This document shows, one piece after another, positions 16,753 through 24,316 of a DNA stretch of 64,000 nucleotides. This DNA is from Kerstersia gyiorum (GTDB taxonomy: Bacteria; Pseudomonadota; Gammaproteobacteria; Burkholderiales; Burkholderiaceae_B), in NCBI RefSeq assembly GCF_004216755.1, contig NZ_SGWZ01000002.1, positions 434,001-498,000 of the forward strand. Reading direction: 5' to 3'. Made by a program: the position numbers and the translations under genes. Positions within the stretch are counted from its first letter, which is position 1. Each line of letters starts with the position of its first letter. The notes under the pieces were generated by a model. That model saw nothing but the letters and a program-made list of their open reading frames with translations. It had not been told where the DNA came from and ran no database searches.

Positions 16753-17817
16753 ATGCCTGTACCCGATACCCGTGGCGCAATCCCAGCGGCCCAGGCCGGG
16801 CCGGATGGCCCGGACCGCGCGTCCTGGCGCCAGCTGCTGCAGTTGCCGGCAGCCCATCCTCCGGTTTTCCTGTTGGGCCTGATGCTGCTGGTTCCCCTGG
16901 CCTTGATGCCTTGGCATACCTGGGTAGTGCTGACCATCAGCGGCCTGGCGATGGGGGCCATGGTCTTCCTGATGGCCTCGGGCATGAGCCTTACGTTCGG
17001 CCTGATGAATGTACTCAACCTGGCCCATGGCGCCTTTATTTCCGTCGGGGCGTTCGCGGGAATGACGGTGCTGGGCATGTGGCTGGCCGATGCGGCGCGC
17101 AGCACCTCGGCGGCGGCCAATCTGCTGGCCGTGCTGGCTGCGCTGGGGTTTGCCGCATTGCTGTCCGGGCTGCTGGGCCTGGTATTCGAACGGCTGGTTA
17201 TCCGGCCGGTCTATGGCGACCACCTGAAGCAGATTCTGATGACCGTGGGTGGCGCCATCATCGTTTTTGAATTGATAGAAGTGATCTGGGGCCATAGGGA
17301 AATTCCGGTGCCGCGCCCGGAAGTGCTGCGTGGCGCCGTGGTGATCGGCGGGATGGCATTGGAAAAATACCGGTTGGCAGCCGTGGTGGTTGGTCTGGCG
17401 GTATACGCCGGGCTGCGCTGGGTCATAGAGCGCACGCGGCTGGGCATCCTGATCAGGGCCGGGGTGGAAAGCCGTGAAATGGTGGAAATCCATGGCTATC
17501 GCATCCGCTTGCTGTTCCTGGGCGTGTTCATCGCCGGTTCGGCGCTGGCCGGCCTGGGCGGCGCCATGTGGGCCATGTATCGCGAAATCATCTTTCCGCA
17601 AATGGGTGATGAACTGATGATTTCCGTGATCGTGGTCATCATCCTGGGCGGGTTGGGTTCGATACGGGGCTGCTTTTACGGCGCAATCATGGTGGGGCTG
17701 ATCAATCTTTATGTCGGCTACCTCGAACCCCGGCTGGCGGCGGTGGCAACGGTCGGGCTCATGGTGGCCGTGCTGATGTGGCGGCCGCAGGGGCTGATTC
17801 CGGTCATCAAGGTTTAG
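16753..17817 (+). CDS. ABC transporter permease, LivH type
   Basis: A 354-residue hydrophobic protein with the LivH-family order of membrane segments (FLMASGMSLTFGLMNVLNLAHGAFISVGAF, then GVFIAGSALAGLGGAMWAMYREI and VVIILGGLGSIRGCFYGA). The frame is open 39 codons upstream into livF, but the first ATG after the livF stop has an AGGGGG ribosome site. It forms the membrane channel with the LivM-type partner encoded next. A polar N-terminal tail of about 35 residues is longer than usual. Confidence 0.9.
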   Translation: MPVPDTRGAIPAAQAGPDGPDRASWRQLLQLPAAHPPVFLLGLMLLVPLALMPWHTWVVLTISGLAMGAMVFLMASGMSLTFGLMNVLNLAHGAFISVGAFAGMTVLGMWLADAARSTSAAANLLAVLAALGFAALLSGLLGLVFERLVIRPVYGDHLKQILMTVGGAIIVFELIEVIWGHREIPVPRPEVLRGAVVIGGMALEKYRLAAVVVGLAVYAGLRWVIERTRLGILIRAGVESREMVEIHGYRIRLLFLGVFIAGSALAGLGGAMWAMYREIIFPQMGDELMISVIVVIILGGLGSIRGCFYGAIMVGLINLYVGYLEPRLAAVATVGLMVAVLMWRPQGLIPVIKV

Positions 17818-17857
17818 CCAGGCCTGGCGCGCACCGGTCTGTGGTTATGGGGGGTAT

Positions 17858-19045
17858 ATGCTGCAAAACCTGTTGTCTGCCGATTTTCCGCGTAGCCGCG
17901 CACTGGCCGCGCTGCTGCTTCTGATCCTGTGCTGCCTGGCATTCGGCCCCTTGCTGTTTGATGGCACGCGGGCCTTCACCATGATGGGGATGATCTGCAT
18001 CTTCATCATCGTGGTGGCGTCCTACGACTTGATGCTGGGCTATACCCATATCGTTTCATTCGCCCATACCATGTTCTTCGGCATAGGCGCCTATGGCGTG
18101 GCCATGGCCCTGGGGGCCCATGGCAGCAACTTCGGCGCTGTGTTCACCGGCCTGGCACTGGCTTTATTGCTGACGCTGGTGCTGTCGCTGCTGCTTGGTT
18201 TGCTGTCCTTGCGCGTGAAGGCCATCTTCTTCGCCCTGGTCACGTTGGCCGTGGCATTTGCCTTCCTGAGCTTGGTCAACCAGCTTTATGCTGTCACTGG
18301 CGGCGAAGATGGCCTGCGCGTGCAGGTGCCTCGCGAACTGGGGCCGGCCTGGCGCGTCAGTGACGCAGTGCTGTATGGCTGGAGCCCCGGACGCTTCCTG
18401 GGCGCCTGGCTGGCAGGCGATGCAGGCTGGGTCGATGCCGTGCGCAATGCCGTGTTCCAGGTGCGGCTGACGGGCAGGGTCATGATGTATTACATCGTCT
18501 TCGGCGCCAGTGTCATCGTGTTCCTGGGCTTGCTGCGCATGGTCAATTCCCCGTTTGGCAGCGTACTGCAGGCTATCCGGGAGAATGAATTCCGGGCTCA
18601 GGCGCTGGGTTACCGCACGGTACTCTACCGCACGGCGACAGTCTGTTTCGCCTCCTTGCTGGCCTGTCTGGCGGGGGCCTTGTTCGCCTTGTTCAACCGC
18701 TACGTCAACCCCGAAAATACGCTGAATTTCGAGTTGATGGTTTTTATCCTGCTGATGTGTGTCATCGGCGGCATGGGCACCCTGTATGGCTCGGTCGTTG
18801 GCGTCGTGGCATTCCTGCTGGCGCAGAATTATTTGCAGGACGTGCTCAGGGCGATCGCCGTGGCCTTGCCCGCAGACTCTTTTGTGGCGGCCCTGGCTGC
18901 GCCGGAACGCTGGCTGCTCTGGTTCGGCGTACTGTTCGTGCTGAGCGTGTATTTCTTTCCCGCCGGTATTGCCGGGCAGTTGCGCTTGCGGGCGGCCCGC
19001 CGCCGCAGCCGGCGCACGGACAGCGATAGCGGCAGCCAGCGGTAA
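17858..19045 (+). CDS. ABC transporter permease, LivM type
   Basis: A 395-residue membrane protein with the LivM motifs YDLMLGYTHIVSFAHTMFFGIGAYGVA, the EAA-like loop VLQAIRENEFRAQALGY, and GGMGTLYGSVVGVVAF. It is the last gene of the importer operon. A purine-rich GGGGGG ribosome site precedes the ATG. An imperfect stem (19048-19056 with 19078-19086) follows the stop but has no T-run, so it is not annotated as a terminator. Confidence 0.9.
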   Translation: MLQNLLSADFPRSRALAALLLLILCCLAFGPLLFDGTRAFTMMGMICIFIIVVASYDLMLGYTHIVSFAHTMFFGIGAYGVAMALGAHGSNFGAVFTGLALALLLTLVLSLLLGLLSLRVKAIFFALVTLAVAFAFLSLVNQLYAVTGGEDGLRVQVPRELGPAWRVSDAVLYGWSPGRFLGAWLAGDAGWVDAVRNAVFQVRLTGRVMMYYIVFGASVIVFLGLLRMVNSPFGSVLQAIRENEFRAQALGYRTVLYRTATVCFASLLACLAGALFALFNRYVNPENTLNFELMVFILLMCVIGGMGTLYGSVVGVVAFLLAQNYLQDVLRAIAVALPADSFVAALAAPERWLLWFGVLFVLSVYFFPAGIAGQLRLRAARRRSRRTDSDSGSQR

Positions 19046-19200
19046 GGCGCCAGGGCATGGCAGGCATGGCCTTTGCCGCCCTGGCGTGACACAGAAAAAT
19101 CATGAATGTTTGCTTGCCGTAATGGCAGGCGCTGTGGCGTGCGACAACCCGAAAGCATGGGGCCATACTCCGCCATCAGCGAACCGTTGGCATTGACCCG

Positions 19201-20013
19201 TTAGCCCTGTGGCGCGGGCAGGTTCTGCGGCTGAGCAGCGGCGGTGGCCTGAGTAGTGACTTGTGTTGTGGCCTGCCGGGCCGCAGCCGTGGCCTGTTGG
19301 TAGGCAGCCTGTTTTTCGGCCAGTTGTCTTTTCTTTTGCCTGTCGTTCAGGTTGTGGATGACGGAGGTGATGTAGGCGGTGAAGATGGGGAAGGTCGTCA
19401 TGCCCACCACGGCCAGCGTGGCGGTACAGATTTTGCCTATGGTGGTGGCCGGGATAATGTTGGAGCCGACGGTGGTGACGGTCATCGAGGCCCACCAGAG
19501 TGCATCGGGGTAGGATTTCACCAAGGGATTGATACCGGCTTCGAAGACGTAGAAGATCAGCGTTTCGAAATAGGTAATGGAAAAGAAAATTGCCAGATAG
19601 GTAATGAAAAGCCCCGATACCCGATTGCTGACCACCATCTGCACCAGGATGATGAGTGCCGCACCGCCGCGGATGATGGGCAGGAAGCGCAACAGGTAGA
19701 GCACCTCGCTGGAGAAATCCAGCGAGAATCGCGTGATGAGATAAGAATAGGGGACGGAAAGAATAATCAGGACAAAATTCTTGAAAAAGAATTTCAGCCG
19801 GTCCCGGGCGATGATAAATAGCAGGAGAAAATCCAGCAGGAAATAAAGGCAAACACCCAATTGAATCTTGGTGTAAATGGTGTCGCCGGTAAATGCGGAA
19901 TTGGAAAATGCTTCGAAGGAAATACTGACGATCAGGACGAGAGAGGCCAGCACACCGAGCAAATTCAGTGTGCGGGCCATCAGATACTTCCAGCGGGATT
20001 CAGTGTTATTCAT
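19201..20013 (-). CDS. Voltage-gated-type ion channel with atypical selectivity filter
   Basis: 270 residues with several transmembrane segments: about 13-33, 51-70, 78-95, an arginine-bearing S4-like stretch around 105-128, S5 near 132-158, and S6 near 193-213. The pore loop ALWWASMTVTTVGSN (171-185) is clearly K+-channel-like but the filter reads TVTTVGSN where potassium channels have TVGYGD. The C-terminus is a Gln/Ala/Thr-rich cytoplasmic tail. The frame is open far upstream, yet MNNTES is the first ATG ahead of the membrane domain. Ion selectivity cannot be inferred safely. It is monocistronic. Confidence 0.75.
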   Translation of the reverse strand: MNNTESRWKYLMARTLNLLGVLASLVLIVSISFEAFSNSAFTGDTIYTKIQLGVCLYFLLDFLLLFIIARDRLKFFFKNFVLIILSVPYSYLITRFSLDFSSEVLYLLRFLPIIRGGAALIILVQMVVSNRVSGLFITYLAIFFSITYFETLIFYVFEAGINPLVKSYPDALWWASMTVTTVGSNIIPATTIGKICTATLAVVGMTTFPIFTAYITSVIHNLNDRQKKRQLAEKQAAYQQATAAARQATTQVTTQATAAAQPQNLPAPQG

Positions 20014-20245
20014 TCTGCCAACAATGGTTCTAGCGGCCGGCGGGAGGGAAAGCCGCCCCAGGCGAGGCTGGTAATGCGCAAAAGTAACGGATATTCGCTG
20101 CCATCGCCAGTCTGTTGCGCCGTTGGCGGGTTCTTGCCTCAAGCCGGATGCGCGAGGGGATGGCAGCCGCTTGTACGGCATGAGAGTAGCCAGAATGGCC
20201 GGGGACGGGGAAAATGGCGGATTGACTCGGGAAGATGCTGGATTG

Positions 20246-20785
20246 ATGCGAATGAAAGTTAAATACACTTTGCTGGTTCTGGGCATGGTGGCAGGGTTGG
20301 GCGGATGTGCGGCCATGTCTGAGGAGGAGTGTCTGACAGCCGATTGGCATGAACAGGGAATGCGCGAGGCCGTCAATGGCAAGCCACGCTCCAACTTCAT
20401 CAAGGATCGCGAAGCCTGCGAGAAAATCGGTGTCGAAGCCGATGAAAAACAATACATGGCTGGTTACGATGCCGGCATCCTGCTGTTCTGCACGCCGGAA
20501 AATGGCAAGCGTTGGGGGCGTGAAGGCCGTTATTACGCCCAGACCTGCCCGGTGAAGCAATCCATGGCATTCGAGACCAACTACCGGGCGGGGTACTCGG
20601 TGTACCAGGCGGAGGAAGCCATCGTTTCCCTGCATACAGAGCAAGACAGGCTGGAAAGCAAGCTGGACAAGGCGGATGACGACAAAGAGCGTCAGCGCCT
20701 GCGGCGTGAACTGCGCCGCCTGGATGAGCGCCTGCGTGATGCCCGCAACGATCTGGCCAGGCTGGAGCAGCGTTTGCGGGATTGA
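20246..20785 (+). CDS. DUF2799-family lipoprotein
   Basis: 179 residues: a signal peptide with lipobox LGGC (Cys 21), then the DUF2799 pattern CLTADWHEQGMREAVNGK, ACEKIGV, YMAGYDAGI, FCTPENG and AFETNYRAGY. A C-terminal Arg/Asp/Glu-rich coiled coil (about 130-179) follows. Family members are envelope lipoproteins of unknown role. The upstream in-frame extension lacks signal character, so the ATG at 20246 is used; one two codons later is equally possible. A GC-rich stem near 20841 downstream has no T-run. Confidence 0.78.
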   Translation: MRMKVKYTLLVLGMVAGLGGCAAMSEEECLTADWHEQGMREAVNGKPRSNFIKDREACEKIGVEADEKQYMAGYDAGILLFCTPENGKRWGREGRYYAQTCPVKQSMAFETNYRAGYSVYQAEEAIVSLHTEQDRLESKLDKADDDKERQRLRRELRRLDERLRDARNDLARLEQRLRD

Positions 20786-20939
20786 GGCGGCGCCTGCCAG
20801 ACGCCGTATCCATAGATAGGCCGGCAGTGGCCGGCTGAAGCGCCGGACGCGCTTGCCGGCGCATGCTTACTGAATGTTTGGACCAAGATATGCCTGGTAG
20901 CGATGGGGAACGTTATCGCTGCATGGGCATCCATGAATC

Positions 20940-21743
20940 ATGACTGAATATGCATCCTGGGCTGCAGCCCATCCCTATTATTGGCTTTTTTTCATGCCGG
21001 CCGGTGTGGCCGTGCTGGCAGCGCTATCCTGGCGTTGCCTGGCGGGTTTGCAGCCAGGGTGGCGCCGTACGGCGCTATATGGCGGTTTCGCGCTGGCCAT
21101 GACAGCGCTGTTCCTGCTGCTGGCGGCTGCCGTCGCCCAGCCCGGGGGAATGGTGGCCTTCGATAACGCGCTGGCGCAGGCCCTGGGCGAGCAGATGCCA
21201 GGCAGCCTGCTGGCCGGCCTGTCATGGTTTACCTTTCTGGGCGACCGCTATTTCCTGCTGCTGTTGTCTGTGCTCATGCTGGCTTTGCTGGCATGGCGCC
21301 AGCGGTGGTTGTTGTTGGGAACGGCGGTGCTGGCAACGGCTGGTGGCGGGGCGCTGAACTGGGTGCTCAAGCATATTTTCCAGCGGGTCCGTCCGGAGCA
21401 CAGCCATGGCTACATCGAAGCCACGGGTTTCAGTTTCCCCAGCGGCCATGCGTCCGCATCCTTGATCGTTTATGGCTTCGGCTGCTATCTGTTGCTGCGC
21501 TTGTTGCCCGAGCGCTGGCACATGGCCTGCGTCGCCGTGTCGGCCGGCCTGGTGGCAGCCATCGGTGCCAGCCGCATTCTGTTGCATGTCCACTTTTTCA
21601 GCGATGTGGTGGCAGGTTTCGCGGTGAGCGCGCTCTGGCTGGCCTTATGCGTATTCCTGGCAGAACGCTGCTTTGCGCGCCAGTGGGCGAGCCCAACCAT
21701 CGGCCGAGGGATCGGCCAGTCCAGCGGCCAATCAGGTAACTAG
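20940..21743 (+). CDS. PAP2-family membrane phosphatase
   Basis: 267 residues with about six membrane helices and all three phosphatase motifs: KHIFQRVRP, FPSGH and SRILLHVHFFSDVVAG. These residues form the acid-phosphatase active site facing the periplasm. Substrates in the family include undecaprenyl pyrophosphate, phosphatidate and other lipid phosphates, and the sequence does not decide between them. Its stop overlaps by 3 bp the stop of the convergent ClC gene. Confidence 0.88.
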   Translation: MTEYASWAAAHPYYWLFFMPAGVAVLAALSWRCLAGLQPGWRRTALYGGFALAMTALFLLLAAAVAQPGGMVAFDNALAQALGEQMPGSLLAGLSWFTFLGDRYFLLLLSVLMLALLAWRQRWLLLGTAVLATAGGGALNWVLKHIFQRVRPEHSHGYIEATGFSFPSGHASASLIVYGFGCYLLLRLLPERWHMACVAVSAGLVAAIGASRILLHVHFFSDVVAGFAVSALWLALCVFLAERCFARQWASPTIGRGIGQSSGQSGN

Positions 21744-23074
21744 TCCTGTTTTTCCGGGTGGGCTGCCGCGTTTTTTTCCGGCATTGCCTGGCCCGCCAGG
21801 CGCAGGGTTCTGGCCAGCAGGACTTCATAGATAGGCTTGCCACCCAGGCCGGCTGCGACCAGATGCGCTGTGATGGCGGTCAGGAGCGAAGGGATGGCAA
21901 GGGCGTAGGTGCCTGTCAGTTCCAGCACGAGCACGATGCCGACCAGCGGGGAGCGTACCGTGCTGGAGAATAATCCGGCCATGCCGGCTGCCGCAAAGGC
22001 AACCATGGCGCCTGGCGGCAGTGTGACGACATGGCCCAGCAAGGTTCCGAAAAGAATGCTGCTGGTTGTGGCCAGGGCCAGGATGGGCGCAAAAATGCCG
22101 GCCGGGGCGCCGGTGGAGTAGCTCGCTGCCGTCATGAAAAAACGCAGCAGGATCACCAGACCCAGCAGTCCGATGGGCAAGGGGTTGCTGACCAGCGCGA
22201 CGGCCAGGGATTCGCCGCCGCCGGTGGCTTCGGGAAACAGAACCAGCATGGGGCCGATAATAAGGCCCAGCAGCGCCGGGATCAGGTAGGGTGAAGCTTT
22301 CAGCCCGACGTGCCGGGCAATTTCCAGGCCAGCGATGATGGTGCGGTTGAACAGGACCCCCAGGACGCCCAGCACCAGGCCCAGCCCGACGAAGGCCGGC
22401 AGGAAATATGTGGGTATTTGATCGGCGCTCATGGCCATGTAGGGCGTGGCACCTGTCAGGGCGGTAGTGGTCAGTGCGCTGAAGCCACAGGCAATGATGA
22501 CCGCGCCATAGGTATTGATCCGGTACGGGAATGCGTCGCGTGCTTCTTCGATGATGAAGGCAATGGAAGCCAGGGGCGCATTGAAAGCGGCGGTCAGGCC
22601 TGCGGCGCCGCCAGCGCCCCAGAGCGCGCGAGCCTGTTCGGCGGCCAGAGAGAAACGCGAAGTCATGGCCTTGGCGATGGACGCCCCCATATGGATGGTC
22701 GGCCCTTCCCGGCCGCCGACCAGCCCGGCGCCCAGCGCCATTGTGCCGCCAATGAATTTGACGGGCAGGACGCGCTGCCAGCGGATGTCCCGCAGCCCCT
22801 GCATGGCGCCTTCTATTTCCTGTACGCCGGAGCCGCTCGCTTCAGGGGCGAAACGCCGCACCAGCGCAACGGCGCCACAGAACATCAAAGCCGAGAACAC
22901 GCCCATGACGACATAAAGAGCCGGGCCGGAGAGTTGCAAGGCCGTGGGCAACTGGCGGCTCCATGCCAGGGCATGGTCGACGAGGCTGTGGAAGGCGCTG
23001 CCCAGCAAGCCAGTCAGGGTGCCAATGAGGGCGGCGAGAAAATAGTAGGTCCGGTCGCTGATCTGGCGCGGCAT
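21740..23074 (-). CDS. ClC-family chloride/proton antiporter
   Basis: A 444-residue membrane protein with the ClC signatures GSGVQEIEG (81-89), GREGPTIHMG with the gating glutamate 123, and GAPAGIFAP. The internal EEARDAF segment holds the acidic residues at the position of the proton glutamate of exchangers, so H+/Cl- antiport is more likely than a channel. It would exchange chloride for protons across the inner membrane, for instance during acid stress. The ATG at 23074 is used; a TTG five codons earlier is open but has no better ribosome site. Confidence 0.9.
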   Translation of the reverse strand: MPRQISDRTYYFLAALIGTLTGLLGSAFHSLVDHALAWSRQLPTALQLSGPALYVVMGVFSALMFCGAVALVRRFAPEASGSGVQEIEGAMQGLRDIRWQRVLPVKFIGGTMALGAGLVGGREGPTIHMGASIAKAMTSRFSLAAEQARALWGAGGAAGLTAAFNAPLASIAFIIEEARDAFPYRINTYGAVIIACGFSALTTTALTGATPYMAMSADQIPTYFLPAFVGLGLVLGVLGVLFNRTIIAGLEIARHVGLKASPYLIPALLGLIIGPMLVLFPEATGGGESLAVALVSNPLPIGLLGLVILLRFFMTAASYSTGAPAGIFAPILALATTSSILFGTLLGHVVTLPPGAMVAFAAAGMAGLFSSTVRSPLVGIVLVLELTGTYALAIPSLLTAITAHLVAAGLGGKPIYEVLLARTLRLAGQAMPEKNAAAHPEKQD

Positions 23075-23668
23075 AAGTCTTGGGTGCAAGCGAGTCTGGG
23101 GGAACCGTCGGGCCGCGTGGGCATGGCCGCCTGGCGCTGGGAAAACTCTTATTCCCTCATTCTAAAGGGGTTTATCGAAGTCCCAAAACTGCGCTGCTTT
23201 TTTTCGTTTGCTTTGTGAAGAATTGCAAAAAAGCTGTTGGATGCCAGGGAATATCCGCTTGATTTTTGCCATGCATGGTTAAGGGTGCCCAGAAAAATGT
23301 GGGATTAATGGCGACGCGAAAAAACGTTAAATAAATTCAGGCTGTAAAATTATGCCGATAGCGGCATTGTTGTGGGTGGGATTCAATCTTGGTATTCCTG
23401 GTCAAAAAACGAATGCTGGTATTTTTCCGGCGCCGGGATGGTGTGGCCGGAAATATATGTGCGCCGGGCTTGCGCTGTATCAAACAGGGCGGGTAGAGAT
23501 TCTCGCGACGCTTCCTATAATGGAATTGAAAGATTGACGCTCCGGCCTGGGAATCGAAATTCCTGCTCCGGGACGAAAAGGTTTTTGAATGGGAGCCCAA
23601 GGCTCCCCAATCCTGGCGGTGCCATGCCGGCATGAGTCCGGTGCGCCGCCATTAACGGGAGAACGTAA
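23075..23668. other. 594-bp gene-free stretch between clc and the macro-domain gene
   Basis: No credible gene was found. It is AT-richer than its surroundings around 23160-23420. A TATAAT at 23516-23521 with TAGAGA 16 bp upstream (23494-23499) is a candidate sigma-70 promoter for the macro gene. Downstream the leader contains a perfect GGGAGCC-CAA-GGCTCCC hairpin (23591-23607) and the palindrome CATGCCGGCATG (23623-23634). The clc promoter must also lie at the left side, but none stands out. Confidence 0.45.
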
Positions 23669-24172
23669 TTGATCAAGGAAGTGACTGGCGATATTCTGCT
23701 GACCAAGGCCGACCTGCTGGCGCACGGTATTGCAGCCAATGATCCTTTTGACAGCGGCTTGGCGCTTGCATTGCGCGAGCGTTGGCCTTCGCTGGTGCGT
23801 GACTACCGTCACGATACGCGTTCCAAGGCGATCGAACCGGGCGAGGTCTGGGTTTGGGCTGGTGTGGACGAGCAGGGCGGCATGCGTCGTATCGTCAACC
23901 TTGTCACGCAGAACAGCGTTGGCGAAGGTCCGACGGCCAAGCCTGGCAAGGCAACCCTGGAAAATGTGCGCCACGCCTTGCAGAATCTGGTGCGCCTGGT
24001 ACAGAAAGAAGGCATTACCAGCCTGGCGCTGCCGCGCCTGGCCACGGGGGTAGGCGGCCTGGAATGGGATGAAGTGAAGCCCCTGGTGCAGCAATATCTG
24101 GGCGAGCTTTCGATTCCGGTGGTGGTTTACACCGTGTACCAGAAGGGCCAGCAGGCTGACGAAGGCCTGTAA
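23669..24172 (+). CDS. Macro-domain protein (ADP-ribose binding or hydrolase)
   Basis: A 167-residue single macro domain: the N-terminal IKEVTGDILLTKADLLAHGIAAN and the later GITSLALPRLATGVGGLEWDEV match the Appr-1''-p processing family. Macro domains bind ADP-ribose, and some remove it from proteins or nucleic acids. It starts with TTG, eight bases after a GGGAGA ribosome site; no ATG is available before the conserved domain. No partner toxin (DarT-like) is encoded nearby, so an antitoxin role is unsupported. A strong terminator follows. Confidence 0.82.
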   Translation: MIKEVTGDILLTKADLLAHGIAANDPFDSGLALALRERWPSLVRDYRHDTRSKAIEPGEVWVWAGVDEQGGMRRIVNLVTQNSVGEGPTAKPGKATLENVRHALQNLVRLVQKEGITSLALPRLATGVGGLEWDEVKPLVQQYLGELSIPVVVYTVYQKGQQADEGL

Positions 24173-24220
24173 GCGAAAAATGCACTGCCTCCGGCCAACT
24201 CGGTAGGGGCTTTGTTGCAG

Positions 24221-24263
24221 CACCCCGTATGCCGGACTCGAAATCCGGTATACGGGGTGTTTT
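24221..24263 (+). terminator. Rho-independent terminator after the macro-domain gene
   Basis: The stem CACCCCGTATgCCGGa pairs with tCCGGtATACGGGGTG around a short loop and is followed by TTTT on the plus strand. On the minus strand there is no T-run, so it should stop the macro gene and not the dynamin operon. Confidence 0.85.
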
Positions 24264-24316
24264 CATGTCCGGCATCCATGGCAGAGCGGGCCAGCGGCTG
24301 CATGGGAAGGCAGGGT

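Noticed and set aside
23669..24172. DarTG-type toxin-antitoxin pair
   Set aside because: Only the macro domain is present; neither side encodes a DarT-like transferase.
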